Notes: generated by a model not told the origin, from the letters alone. Positions 42,390 through 50,744 are shown, numbered from the stretch's first letter. The stretch is 64,000 nt of DNA from an uncultured Roseobacter sp. (GCF_947495275.1 NZ_CANLYL010000006.1:203800-267799); one strand, 5' to 3'. Translations and numbers: made by a program.

Positions 42390-42840
42390 AAGAACATCCG
42401 CTTCTTATGCCGCTGGTACACTTGCTCCACAAATGCAGCGAATGGCCGCTTCCTGCCCTCCCCGCCAACGATGCAATAGTCAACCGGCCCCTCCCGAAAC
42501 ATCCGCTCTACCACCTTGGCCTGCCGTTCGTTAAATTGGTTTCGATGTCAGTCATAGAAACGTGCCTTGGCAATGAAGAAGCCTACGCGATCCAAAGTGA
42601 TCTGCTGCGCTGCAAGCACCAGTTTAGAAAATCAGGTAAGCCAAGATGGGACGTCCAGTGTCTTCTGGTGCCGCTCAAGCTGATCGTAATAGTCTTTTCG
42701 CTTTCGTTCGATGGTGAAGGCGAGCGCAAGAGACTTGGCTGGCCGATATTCTGAGCCAGGGACTTTTCGGCCAGGGCTCGACTCAAGCAGCCATTCCCGT
42801 CATCGAATGGATGAATACTACTCAAAGTAGAGGTAACTCA
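42390..42840 (-). pseudogene. fic (AMPylation) gene remnant
   Basis: Reading leftward, the sequence gives the C-terminal half of a Fic protein across several breaks: RAGLSYLYFESIHPFDDGNG, then RALAEKSLAQ. After a frameshift near 42731 come LALAFTIERKRKDYYDQLE, SWLT-stop-FSKLVLAAQQITLDRVGFFIAKARFYD-stop, and QFNERQAKVVERMFREGPVD. The Fic core HPFxDGNGR has lost its arginine (HPFDDGNGC). Two in-frame TGA codons replace the expected Trp and Arg positions. The gene is clearly dead. Fic proteins transfer AMP to target proteins and often serve as toxins, so this may be a relic of a plasmid addiction module. Confidence 0.7.
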
Positions 42841-42923
42841 GGCCCGCGCGCGTCAATGCCCGACCGATTGGAAGCGGGACGCCTCGGACTTGATCCGTTC
42901 GGTGCTCTTCACGGCCATCGCTA

Positions 42924-43442
42924 CTAGCCAACTCGAGTTCCGGCAGGTATCTCAGGGTTTGCAGATCGAACGTCGTCAGAAACGTCTTCGTTGTCTCGAA
43001 GGTATGCGGTGCTCCGGGTCTTGGCGCCCGCGTTCTGCCTGCGATCAGCCTCTTGTACGGCAACCGCGCCTGCAGATCGCGGCTGATCTCCTTGTCGAAG
43101 GTGTCCTTGAGCCCCGCCCGGTCGATGGGCTGGTGATCGGCACACGGCTTCGCACCAAAATGTCGGAAGATCGCCATCGGGGCCCCGCGACGTGCCTAGC
43201 GCCATCAAATGATAGGAGTCCCCGATATCGGCTTCCCGCGTCAACCGCCCCTCCAGTTTTGAGGTTGCCGTCGCAGCATTCAGCGTTAGTCGGTTGGCGA
43301 GTAGTTCCACAAGCCCGCCATGGCGCGCATCAAAGACCATTTGGTCCAGAACCATGAAGGCCGCGTTTGACAAAAACGCCACATCTTCAGGGTTTTCTGA
43401 GCGTGCCAAGGTGACCCGACCCAGCAGTTGCGGTAAGATCAT
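42924..43442 (-). pseudogene. DUF1403-like remnant
   Basis: The 172-codon open frame begins with a readable protein resembling DUF1403: ENPEDVAFLSNAAFMVLDQMV, then NRLTLNAATATSKLEGRLTREADIGDSYHLM and GPDGDLPTFWCEAV. It changes to unrelated, Arg/Gly-rich low-complexity sequence near 43160, as expected after a frameshift. An overlapping frame (42818-43177) continues with FRHFGAKPCADHQP and may be the original continuation. Whether it was ever joined to the fic remnant is unclear. I treat it as decayed. Confidence 0.45.
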
Positions 43443-43469
43443 TAAGCATGACTGAGAGGATGCGTAGCT

Positions 43470-43560
43470 GGTATGTCATACCACAACACTATCGTGTCGC
43501 GGCGCTTTTTGACATAATGACTTACCCAAACCGCCCCGCCCTGCCTTTTTCTATTATGTC
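43470..43560. promoter_or_regulatory. symmetric sites upstream of the recombinase
   Basis: Three inverted repeats lie in 90 bases just before the recombinase gene. They are the perfect palindrome GGTATG-T-CATACC (43470-43482), ACAC-TATC-GTGT (43486-43497), and GACATAAT (43511-43518) matched by ATTATGTC (43553-43560). Core-type sites with short spacers next to a tyrosine recombinase and replication genes suggest a multimer-resolution site or the recombinase operator. Confidence 0.4.
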
Positions 43561-43605
43561 CAATAATCTTGCCTTATCAGTCATAAACAAGCTAGGTATA
43601 CACCT

Positions 43606-44703
43606 ATGTCAAATAATCCCGAAAACCCATCTCGAGCAATCAAAGTTCCGCATCCCCACGATAATGACGAGGCAATTGCGCTTCCTTCAGATGTTGCTGG
43701 ATCTGGTACGCTCGACCTGCTTGTCAAAACTGCGCAGGATTATTCCAAACACGCTACCTCCGAAAATACGCGGAAGGCATACGCTAGGGACTGGGCCCAT
43801 TTCAGCCGCTGGTGTCGTCGTCACGGTGCCGATCCAGTTGGTCCAGCCCCCTGCCCTGATCTGCAATTGATTGGGCTCTACCTCACTGCACTCGCAGGGT
43901 CTGCTGACAATACTGCCTTTGGGGTAAGTTCCTTTTCTGTCAGTACCATTGAACGGCGATTGTCCGGTCTTTCTTGGAACTATGCGCAACGCGGCTTCAC
44001 GCTTGACCGCAGGGACCGCCATATCGCAACTGTTCTGGCGGGGATCAAGCGTAAACATGCGCGCCCACCCGTGCAGAAAGAAGCGATCTTGCCAGAGGAG
44101 ATCATCGCAATGGTGACCACCCTGCCCTTCGATCTTCGGGGGTTGCGAGATCGTTCTATTTTGCTTTTGGGCTTTGCAGGAGGATTGCGACGCTCCGAGA
44201 TTGTCAGCCTTGATGCGGGTAAAGATGACACGCCTGACAGTAGAGGATGGGTGGAGATTCTGGAATATGGAGCTTTGCTTACACTCAACACAAAAACCGG
44301 CTGGCGCGAGGTTGAGATTGGCCGAGGATCCAGCGAACAGACCTGTCCCGTGCATGCGCTTGAACAATGGCTTCACTTCTCTAGGATCGATTTTGGCCCT
44401 ATTTTCGTGCGTATTTCGCGCAGTGGGAAACGGGTGATGGAAAGCCGTCTCAATGACCGGCATGTGGCCCGCCTCGTCAAAAAAACTATTCTTGATGCAA
44501 ATATTCGCCCTGAATTGCCGGAGAAGGACAGGCTGGCGCTTTTTTCGGGCCACTCGCTTCGTGCTGGGTTGGCCTCCAGCGCTGAAGTCGATGAACGTTA
44601 TGTTCAAAAGCAACTTGGTCATGCCTCTGCCGAGATGACCCGTCGCTATCAACGGCGTCGCGACAGGTTTCGGGTGAATTTGACTAAGGCGGCTGGGTTG
44701 TAG
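43606..44703 (+). CDS. tyrosine recombinase (phage-integrase family)
   Basis: A 365-residue site-specific recombinase. Residues ~35-165 form the SAM-like core-binding domain (YSKHATSENTRKAYARDWAHFSRWCRRHG), and the catalytic domain follows. Active-site residues are readable: Arg in GFAGGLRRSEI, His and Arg in SGHSLRAGLASS, then His in KQLGHASAEMTRRY, with the nucleophile at Tyr348. It ends five bases from the convergent repC stop. Integrase-like genes in this position on roseobacterial plasmids probably resolve plasmid multimers or mediate cointegration; integration of a mobile element is the alternative. Confidence 0.88.
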   Translation: MSNNPENPSRAIKVPHPHDNDEAIALPSDVAGSGTLDLLVKTAQDYSKHATSENTRKAYARDWAHFSRWCRRHGADPVGPAPCPDLQLIGLYLTALAGSADNTAFGVSSFSVSTIERRLSGLSWNYAQRGFTLDRRDRHIATVLAGIKRKHARPPVQKEAILPEEIIAMVTTLPFDLRGLRDRSILLLGFAGGLRRSEIVSLDAGKDDTPDSRGWVEILEYGALLTLNTKTGWREVEIGRGSSEQTCPVHALEQWLHFSRIDFGPIFVRISRSGKRVMESRLNDRHVARLVKKTILDANIRPELPEKDRLALFSGHSLRAGLASSAEVDERYVQKQLGHASAEMTRRYQRRRDRFRVNLTKAAGL

Positions 44704-44708
44704 TGAGA

Positions 44709-46001
44709 TCACGAAATTTCCCTGTGGAGACGCCCGACAAAACTCCGCTCTAGGTTTAGGGTTCCATCGCTAGCTTTTTTCATCATTCCACGAAGATACC
44801 CGGCAGGTGAAAAAAGCTCTCCAGTGCAGAATTTCTCAAAGACGAGAACCACAGCGGCGGTTGCTGACCGTTGCCCCATTTGTTCATGTGCGAGATGCCT
44901 GAGTTTCTCCGATATTCCTATCATGGGGCAAATCGTGGCGGTTGTTCGTTGTAAATCAGGCCAGTGTTTTAGATAGCCTCCAAGATCATGGGCCCAAGTC
45001 TGAAATTCGGGACAAGCCTGGATTATCGTAGCGAGGTCTAGCCTCTTATTTGTCTCACATCTGTTTTTCAGATCAGGCTTTGTGTTCTCACTACTATTTA
45101 TGGATTTAAGTTCATTTGTAGTTTGTATGTGGGGTTCATTATTGGTCTCCCTGGGGTCCGAGTTCCCTGTGTCGCTGAGGCTTTGTTTGCGGAGAGTTGA
45201 GTTTCCTTGGATGTCATTGTCGGTCTGGCTTCCTAAAAGCACTTCGTCTACGAGCTCACTTAAATCATTGAATCCATTTAATTTTATGGTGATCTGATTT
45301 GAATCAGAGTTGTGATTGGGCAGGAGATGAACAAGGTCTCGATACTTGGCCCTCAATTCTTCCAACAGTTTTGGTGATATGGAGCAGGGAGCTTCGAGAC
45401 GTGCACGAATGGTGCGTCTGACCACGGTGATTTGGCGTTTGAGTTGCTGGCAGAGCATCCGTTCTGCTTTCAGTTGCTCATATACACATTCAAATTCTTC
45501 GGCGCGTGCGGCCAAAGGTGACAGGTCAAACCCGTAGGCTTCAACGATATATCCGTTGCCATCCCTGTGGCCCCAACGTTTACCATTTGAACTGTCATTA
45601 AATGCGATGATACAAGCTTCTGCCAGTCGCCTTATGTGTCGCTTTAATGCTGAGAGCGAAAAGCCCGTGTGTTGCATCAAAAGCGTATTGGAGGGCCAGA
45701 CAATTGGTCGTTTGTCCTCTTCCCAGTCTTGTGGTTGCGTGAATGCACAAAGCGTATCCAACAGCAAAAGATCTGCCGCCTTTAAGCCAATGTGCGCGCC
45801 AACTTTCTTTACTGCAACGATCGATCTGGCTTTGCTGACGGTCTGTCTTTCTCCTTCTTCTGCTAGTTTTTCAGTGATGAGAAGGGCTTGAGACTGCTTG
45901 CGCCATCCATTCGATGGCTGGCTGTCTTTGAGAATACCTTTCCCGATCCGAGGCGCTTCACGCTCGGTTGCTCCTTGTGGAGCTGAGTACAAATGTTCCA
46001 T
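44709..46001 (-). CDS. repC: RepC replication initiator
   Basis: A 430-residue replication initiator of alphaproteobacterial repABC plasmids. The N-terminal replication domain includes VGAHIGLKAADLLLLDTLCAFTQPQDWE and WPSNTLLMQHTGFSLSALKRHIRRLAEACIIAFNDSSNGKRWGHRDG. The C-terminal part has YLKHWPDLQRTTATICPMIGIS and PAGYLRGMMKKA. RepC binds the plasmid origin, which in this family lies inside repC itself. The gene is separated from repB by a 210-base leader with an antisense RNA candidate, the usual place for copy-number control. It converges with the recombinase gene. Confidence 0.92.
   Translation of the reverse strand: MEHLYSAPQGATEREAPRIGKGILKDSQPSNGWRKQSQALLITEKLAEEGERQTVSKARSIVAVKKVGAHIGLKAADLLLLDTLCAFTQPQDWEEDKRPIVWPSNTLLMQHTGFSLSALKRHIRRLAEACIIAFNDSSNGKRWGHRDGNGYIVEAYGFDLSPLAARAEEFECVYEQLKAERMLCQQLKRQITVVRRTIRARLEAPCSISPKLLEELRAKYRDLVHLLPNHNSDSNQITIKLNGFNDLSELVDEVLLGSQTDNDIQGNSTLRKQSLSDTGNSDPRETNNEPHIQTTNELKSINSSENTKPDLKNRCETNKRLDLATIIQACPEFQTWAHDLGGYLKHWPDLQRTTATICPMIGISEKLRHLAHEQMGQRSATAAVVLVFEKFCTGELFSPAGYLRGMMKKASDGTLNLERSFVGRLHREIS
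45080..45300. other. candidate plasmid origin (A/T-rich segment within repC)
   Basis: This stretch of repC is markedly richer in A and T than its surroundings. In repABC plasmids the replication origin is located in an A/T-rich part of repC, so this is the most likely origin. It encodes a polar, probably disordered region (NELKSINSSENTKPD), so the base composition, not the protein, may be what is kept. Confidence 0.45.
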
Positions 46002-46084
46002 GGCCTGTCAGCACACATAGAAAACCTGTTCGTCCAAAGACGTTTTTCGTTGTTTCACGAATCAGAGGCTGCTAGGGTCATGGT

Positions 46085-46147
46085 GTCTAAGCAAAACCGC
46101 GCTTCTCAGCGCTGCAGCCCTCGGGACTTCGGTTTCGAGGGTTTTTC
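46085..46147 (+). ncRNA. candidate ctRNA (antisense regulator of repC)
   Basis: The repB-repC gap is expected to carry a short RNA antisense to the repC leader. On the plus strand, TTGTTT (46050-46055), 17 bases, then TAGGGT (46073-46078) form a possible promoter. A stem GCGC-TTCTCA-GCGC near 46099-46112 follows, and a strong terminator hairpin ends at 46147. That gives an RNA of about 63 bases, close to the known size of repABC ctRNAs. The promoter is weak by consensus. Confidence 0.55.
46118..46147 (+). terminator. rho-independent terminator of ctRNA
   Basis: A 10-bp stem, CCCTCGGGAC paired with GTTTCGAGGG (two G-T pairs), closes on a TTCG tetraloop at 46118-46141. It is followed by TTTTTCTTT. 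Its orientation is opposite to repABC. Confidence 0.7.
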
Positions 46148-46190
46148 TTTAGGTGCCTTCCTCCTTTCTGCTCGTTGCCTGTATTCGGGT

Positions 46191-46206
46191 GCTAACAGGT
46201 GTTAAC
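46191..46206. repeat. degenerate partition-site palindrome (parS-like)
   Basis: GCTAACAGGTGTTAAC matches the perfect 16-bp palindromes at 46968 and 48521 at 14 of 16 positions. It lies five bases after the repB stop, in the repB-repC gap. Confidence 0.55.
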
Positions 46207-46211
46207 ACCCC

Positions 46212-47192
46212 CTACCCTTTGGGGCTTTCTGACTGAAACCGCTCAAAGGATTCCTTGATAAGACCTTCAAGATGAAGGTCCAACCAATCCGCAAATTTCT
46301 CTGTACTGCCTTTCCTGGCGATTGAGAGCTGCAGAGAGCTCTTGCCGCTTCTTATGCTCACGCCAGGAATTGGTTGCTGCTCGCGTGAAATTCTATCTTG
46401 CGGACCGCGGCGAGACTGGGCAGCGATCAGCGCGTCGAGCCGGTTGTCCGACGATGGTTCGGTACCTGACTTCGCCAAAAACTTAAGGGCTGCCTGTTCC
46501 GTGAGTTGATCTGTGTCGAATAGCGTCGCGAGGGCCATCCATTTTGGTCGCCCCGCCTCAGGCGCCGCGCCAATCGCGTCGCCGACATTCATCGGAACAA
46601 GACGCACAATCCGTTCGAGTTGGGACAATGTATTCTTGCTGATGGCTAATGCTTCGATGGTTTCCGAGCGGGAAAAGCCCTGTTCTAGAATCGCATGCGC
46701 AAACCGAGCCCGTTCGTAGTAGCTGAGTTCGGTACGGCTTGCGTTTTCTAGACCTTTTGCCTTGAGCGCGTCGGTATCATCCAGTGTCCGGATGAGCGCT
46801 TTCACAGGAATATCCAAGTGTTTGCAGGCGAGGATTCTCCGCCGGCCATAGATGACTTCAAAGTAGCCGTCGCGATCTTTAGAAGGTCTCAGCAGCACCG
46901 GTATTTGTTGACCGGCCGAAGCGATGCTGTCTGCTAAATCTTGAATACCGGGCTGTAGATTGCCGCTGTTAACAGCTGTTAACTCGACCTCAAGCCGGTC
47001 TTTTGGCCCCCAAGGCAGGATTAGTCCGGGATCAATCTCCTGTATGCCTCCAAGCCCGGCCCGTACGGAGCCAATAGTGCCCTTTGGCAAGGTGCGCTGC
47101 GCACGCTCGCGTGTCTCGGCCGCGTCCGCTGTCGACCCGGCAGCTGCTGTTATGGCGGCCATGATTCCAGTTTTGTTTTTTCCCATTGCCAT
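46212..47192 (-). CDS. repB: RepB partition protein (ParB family)
   Basis: A 326-residue centromere-binding protein. It contains the ParB/Srx-like CTPase core (PVLLRPSKDRDGYFEVIYGRRRILACKHLDIPVKALI, residues ~90-125), the central helix-turn-helix (FSRSETIEALAISKNTLSQLERIVRLVP), and the RepB C-terminal region. With RepA it segregates the plasmid by binding the palindromes in and around the operon. I start at the ATG at 47192, two bases after the repA stop; the frame also allows an upstream TTG. One perfect palindrome lies inside the 5' part of this gene. Confidence 0.92.
   Translation of the reverse strand: MAMGKNKTGIMAAITAAAGSTADAAETRERAQRTLPKGTIGSVRAGLGGIQEIDPGLILPWGPKDRLEVELTAVNSGNLQPGIQDLADSIASAGQQIPVLLRPSKDRDGYFEVIYGRRRILACKHLDIPVKALIRTLDDTDALKAKGLENASRTELSYYERARFAHAILEQGFSRSETIEALAISKNTLSQLERIVRLVPMNVGDAIGAAPEAGRPKWMALATLFDTDQLTEQAALKFLAKSGTEPSSDNRLDALIAAQSRRGPQDRISREQQPIPGVSIRSGKSSLQLSIARKGSTEKFADWLDLHLEGLIKESFERFQSESPKG
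46968..46983. repeat. parS palindrome within repB
   Basis: GTTAACAGCTGTTAAC is a perfect 16-bp palindrome that fits the known repABC centromere pattern GTT-N4-GC-N4-AAC. It lies in the 5' half of repB. Confidence 0.85.
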
Positions 47193-47194
47193 GA

Positions 47195-48376
47195 TTACCG
47201 CCCCCAAGCCTGTTGGATCATTTGCGCCACCTCGGCCCCCACTGCATCCATGCTGCTGCGAGCCCGGTCATACGTCGAACGTGTCATTTCGGCCCGTATG
47301 ACTTCATAGATTGACATTTTAAGCATTGCCGCATCGGCGATCGCGGTGCTGCGCAAGCCGGTCGCCGCAACAACGCGATCCTGGAAAAGAGCGCGCATCA
47401 GGCTGACGATTTGCTGACTTGGAATGTCACTTGGATCGTCTCGCGTGATCAGGAAAGAGAAGAAATCATGATCAAGCTGAACCCCTGTGTCTTCGATGAC
47501 CCCAAGATACGCGGACGTCATCTCGACAAACTGTTGTGTCGAAGCCAGATCTAACATGCTGGGTGTCATCGGAACAATCACGGAAGTGGCTGCATAAAGC
47601 CCGGTGAGGGTCAGAAATCCGAGAGCAGGGGGGCTATCAATGATCACGACATCGTAGTCATGCTGAACGGTCTCTATTGCGCGGCTTAGTCTCTCAAAAA
47701 ATGCGACACCCCGCCCTGCGTTCACCGCGGTTTCCGTTTCAAACTCACTCAGGACAAGACGTGCTGGCGAGAGATGTAAACCTGGAAAGTAAGTGCGTAC
47801 GATCGCATCGGACATGGGCAGCGGGTCATCGTAGCGCAGCGCATCGTAAATTGATGCCCCGTCGAACTCGAGCTCTGTTTGTATGCCACAAAATCCGGTC
47901 AGACTGCCCTGCGGGTCGAGGTCGATCGCGAGTGTGCGGTATCCGTTCAGCGCGAGGTAATGACATAGGTGGATTGCCGATGTGGACTTGGCTGAGCCGC
48001 CTTTGAAATTCATCAGTTGAATAACTTGCAGCTTGTCGTCTCCACGGCGACCAGGAAGGTATTTGCCCGCCGAACGCGAGCCCTCCTCGAGCGTTTGCCG
48101 GGCCCGCAGGATTTCATCACCGGAGTAGAACCGACGGCCATTCCTGATGATGGTAGGCTCGGGGAGAGATCCATCGGAGTGGCACTTCCGCAGGAATTGG
48201 CCCGTAACGCCCAGCAGGTCGGCGACTTCGGTCGCGCTGAAATTTCGCAGGTGTTTGCGTTGGTCCGGCGCGTATGCCTGCTGAAGGTGGGTGGTCAAAG
48301 CCGTGTGTAGACGCGTCGCCATCTCACGCGTAAGGTCAGATTGAGTGGCCGCCTCAATGGGTGACGTTTGGAACAT
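47195..48376 (-). CDS. repA: RepA partition ATPase (ParA family)
   Basis: A 393-residue ParA ATPase that positions plasmids and represses repABC together with RepB. An N-terminal helix-turn-helix (ATEVADLLGVTGQFLRKCHSDGSLPEP) precedes the deviant Walker A motif NFKGGSAKSTSAIHL near residue 125. Further motifs are LAIDLDPQGSLTGFCG and VIIDSPPALGFLTL, then APMTP-type VPMTPSMLDLAST. It is the first gene of the operon. Its upstream region carries a perfect parS palindrome and a DnaA box. Confidence 0.93.
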   Translation of the reverse strand: MFQTSPIEAATQSDLTREMATRLHTALTTHLQQAYAPDQRKHLRNFSATEVADLLGVTGQFLRKCHSDGSLPEPTIIRNGRRFYSGDEILRARQTLEEGSRSAGKYLPGRRGDDKLQVIQLMNFKGGSAKSTSAIHLCHYLALNGYRTLAIDLDPQGSLTGFCGIQTELEFDGASIYDALRYDDPLPMSDAIVRTYFPGLHLSPARLVLSEFETETAVNAGRGVAFFERLSRAIETVQHDYDVVIIDSPPALGFLTLTGLYAATSVIVPMTPSMLDLASTQQFVEMTSAYLGVIEDTGVQLDHDFFSFLITRDDPSDIPSQQIVSLMRALFQDRVVAATGLRSTAIADAAMLKMSIYEVIRAEMTRSTYDRARSSMDAVGAEVAQMIQQAWGR

Positions 48377-48459
48377 GGTTGTCTTTTCTTTGCTCGAATT
48401 GGCTTATTTGCGCAACTTGACTCTTAAAGGCCGCGATTCACCCTGCTAAGTCAAGGATT

Positions 48460-48468
48460 TTATCCACA
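48460..48468 (+). promoter_or_regulatory. DnaA box upstream of repA
   Basis: TTATCCACA is an exact match to the consensus DnaA box. It lies 84 bases upstream of the repA start and 53 bases from the parS palindrome. It may link plasmid replication or repA expression to the host initiator. Confidence 0.5.
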
Positions 48469-48520
48469 GATTGTGCCTGTACCTTCTCGGGCCACAAGGG
48501 GCATGGCATAGCGCGCTACT

Positions 48521-48536
48521 GTTAACAGCTGTTAAC
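48521..48536. repeat. parS palindrome upstream of repA
   Basis: A second perfect copy of GTTAACAGCTGTTAAC, 145 bases upstream of the repA start codon. In repABC plasmids such sites act in both partition and repression of the operon. The remainder of 48377-48777 shows no gene. Confidence 0.85.
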
Positions 48537-48777
48537 TGCGCCGAGTATGGCGATGGTGATGGGAATCTTCTAACCCTCCAGTCTCAAGTTTGACACTGAA
48601 AGCTGCCTCAAATCCATTGCGTGCTTCATCGAGATTTCGCCGAAAATGAGTGCTAGCAAAACTGGCGCGGCTGATTTCAGCTTGCCGCGATATATTGGTG
48701 AAAACTGCTGCCGGTGGGTGGTAATTGTGGACGCAACGGAACTCAGGAGCTAGGTTCCTCCGTCAAAGGAGAAGGCA

Positions 48778-49686
48778 GTGCGGGTTCTTTGGTTTTTGTC
48801 TCTGGTAATTGCGTTGGTATCCTCGCCTCTGGCTGCGGATCGGGCAGCCTACGTGGATTTGGCGCGGCGGGGATGGAGTTACGAGCTGAGGACGACAATG
48901 GTGGGGCGGGATTTGTCGATCCCCGTCCATATTCATGGGAAGGACCTTGCAGGCGCGAGCCTATGTCTCGTCGGCGAAAGACCTCATGAAGCGTCGATCA
49001 CAATCATCAATGCTTTCCGAAGCCTTGCTTTGCACGCCTTCGGAAAGCGCATGCCGATGCGCTATGCGGGGCGCAGCGCGGCGAATTGCGGTTCTGGTAG
49101 AACGGTGGTGCTGCGGCTTTATTCCGGCCATCCCCCAAACCGGGATCTTTCCGCCGATCTGCGCTGGATGAACAAGGTTTACCAATTGGGTTTGCCGGCG
49201 AGAGGGGATTTCGCGGCGTCATCTCCCGCCATGGCGCAAACGTTTTTTGGCCGACGCGGGCAGGGAACACATATCATGGTCAAGCAACCCGCCTTGAATG
49301 AGCTTGGGTCGCTTGAGACAGCATTTTATAAATCCATCCTCATTGAGGAGCTGTTTCAGTCCTTTACCTTCGGAATGGACATCTTGCTGTTCGATCGCAC
49401 AGCCGCGTTTCAGTCAAAACTGCAGGAGACGCCACTCAATCTGCACCGCCTTCCCTGGAGTTCCCGAGCGTTCATGCGGGCCTTGGTCAGTTCCAACCCG
49501 ACAGGGCTTTGCACGTTCGACGTCTTTATGCTGCATGCCGTGGCCGAAGCGCCGGTGGACCAGACCACCGAACCGGGCTTTATTGATTATGTCGACCAGA
49601 ACTACGATCAGTTGTTTGCACGTGCCCTCGCTACCATGGCTGATCCTCAGCTGGCTGCACTCTTTGACCCGACGTGTCGCTTGTGA
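48778..49686 (+). CDS. unknown secreted protein next to repABC
   Basis: A 302-residue protein starting at a GTG with AAGGAGAAGG upstream. An N-terminal signal peptide (VLWFLSLVIALVSSPLAAD) directs it to the periplasm. The middle contains LRWMNKVYQLGLPARGDF, and ILIEELFQSFTFGMDILLFDRTAAFQSKLQE near residue 195 resembles the conserved core of the DUF2927 family (an EEL-Q motif before a long helix), but the match is not certain. Two cysteine-containing ends (ASLCLVGE, FDPTCRL) may form a disulfide. It lies between the replication module and the MoxR operon, with an inverted repeat between it and moxR, and its role is unknown. Confidence 0.65.
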   Translation: MRVLWFLSLVIALVSSPLAADRAAYVDLARRGWSYELRTTMVGRDLSIPVHIHGKDLAGASLCLVGERPHEASITIINAFRSLALHAFGKRMPMRYAGRSAANCGSGRTVVLRLYSGHPPNRDLSADLRWMNKVYQLGLPARGDFAASSPAMAQTFFGRRGQGTHIMVKQPALNELGSLETAFYKSILIEELFQSFTFGMDILLFDRTAAFQSKLQETPLNLHRLPWSSRAFMRALVSSNPTGLCTFDVFMLHAVAEAPVDQTTEPGFIDYVDQNYDQLFARALATMADPQLAALFDPTCRL

Positions 49687-49702
49687 TTTGAGGGACAGGG
49701 TT

Positions 49703-49720
49703 AATACCTAAATGGGTATT
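49703..49720. promoter_or_regulatory. inverted repeat before the MoxR operon
   Basis: AATACC (49703-49708), six bases, then GGTATT (49715-49720). On the minus strand this reads AATACCCA at its start, an octamer that recurs before the class III alcohol dehydrogenase at 63814-63821. It is a possible binding site for the response regulator encoded at 55875. Confidence 0.4.
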
Positions 49721-49787
49721 TGCGGTTCTGGTAAGTCCCGTTAGCTTCGGTGCAGATGGTCATCCACATATGTGGTCAGGGGGACCA

Positions 49788-50744
49788 ATGGACACCAGAT
49801 CAGACACGACACCATCGGGCGTTGCAACGCTTGTTTCACATTTGTCCTCTGGTCTTGTCGGACATGAGTATCTGATCGAAAGACTGCTGGTCTCTCTTTT
49901 GGCAGGCGGCCACATGCTTGTCGAAGGCGCGCCGGGCCTGGCAAAGACGCGGGCGGTCAAGTGGTTGTCGGATGCGGTTGAGGGAAGTTTCGCGCGGATA
50001 CAGTGCACGCCTGATCTTATGCCATCCGATCTGACCGGAACCTTGGTTTACCGACCACAGAACGCGGGGTTCGAGTTTGTTCAGGGACCGGTGTTCAATA
50101 ATCTCGTACTGGTTGACGAGATCAACCGCGCACCGCCCAAGGTACAATCAGCGCTGCTTGAGGCGATGGCCGAGCATCAGGTAACGGTGGGGAATGACAC
50201 CCACAAGTTGTCGGATCCCTTCCTTGTCGTCGCCACTCAGAATCCGATTGAGCACGATGGTACCTTTCCGCTGCCCGAAGCCCAACTCGACCGGTTCATG
50301 CTGCATGTGGTTCTGCAACTACCTGATATCGATACGGAAAGGCGTATCCTTGATCTTGTGGAGTCTGAGGGGCAGGAGGGCGTTGTTCCATTTGAGCCGA
50401 TGTCGCTCGACAAGCTGTCTGAGGCACGTGAAGCCGTGCGTGGCGTTCATCTGGCGCCGGAGTTGCGCGACTATATCGTGCGTCTGGTTGATGCCACACG
50501 GCAGGGGTCCCTGTCAGAAGATGTTGAACATGCTGTTTCCCCCCGCGGAACTTTGGCCCTTGCAGCTTCGGCGCGTGCGCGTGCGTATCTGAAGGGACGT
50601 GACTACGCTATGCCGGAAGATGTCGCGGCTCTGGCAGCAGATACGCTGGCGCATCGGCTGGTGCTGAGTTGGCGCGCGGTTGCGGATGGTCGCCGACCGA
50701 GAGACTTGATCGCCGACATCGTCTCCGCCGTGGAACCCCTGTGA
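49788..50744 (+). CDS. MoxR-family AAA+ ATPase
   Basis: A 318-residue AAA+ chaperone. Walker A is GAPGLAKTRAVK near residue 45, Walker B LVLVDEINRAPPKVQSALLEAMAE near residue 110, and sensor 1 lies in VVATQNPIEHDGTFPLPEAQLDRFML. MoxR/MxaR proteins insert metal or cofactor into partner enzymes together with vWA proteins. In methylotrophs they are needed for active methanol dehydrogenase. The ATG at 49788 gives the better ribosome-binding site (an in-frame ATG lies six codons upstream). It overlaps the DUF58 gene by four bases. Confidence 0.92.
   Translation: MDTRSDTTPSGVATLVSHLSSGLVGHEYLIERLLVSLLAGGHMLVEGAPGLAKTRAVKWLSDAVEGSFARIQCTPDLMPSDLTGTLVYRPQNAGFEFVQGPVFNNLVLVDEINRAPPKVQSALLEAMAEHQVTVGNDTHKLSDPFLVVATQNPIEHDGTFPLPEAQLDRFMLHVVLQLPDIDTERRILDLVESEGQEGVVPFEPMSLDKLSEAREAVRGVHLAPELRDYIVRLVDATRQGSLSEDVEHAVSPRGTLALAASARARAYLKGRDYAMPEDVAALAADTLAHRLVLSWRAVADGRRPRDLIADIVSAVEPL

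Noticed and set aside
43687..44712. 341-codon minus-strand frame across the recombinase
   Set aside because: Antisense shadow; the plus strand carries all tyrosine-recombinase active-site residues.
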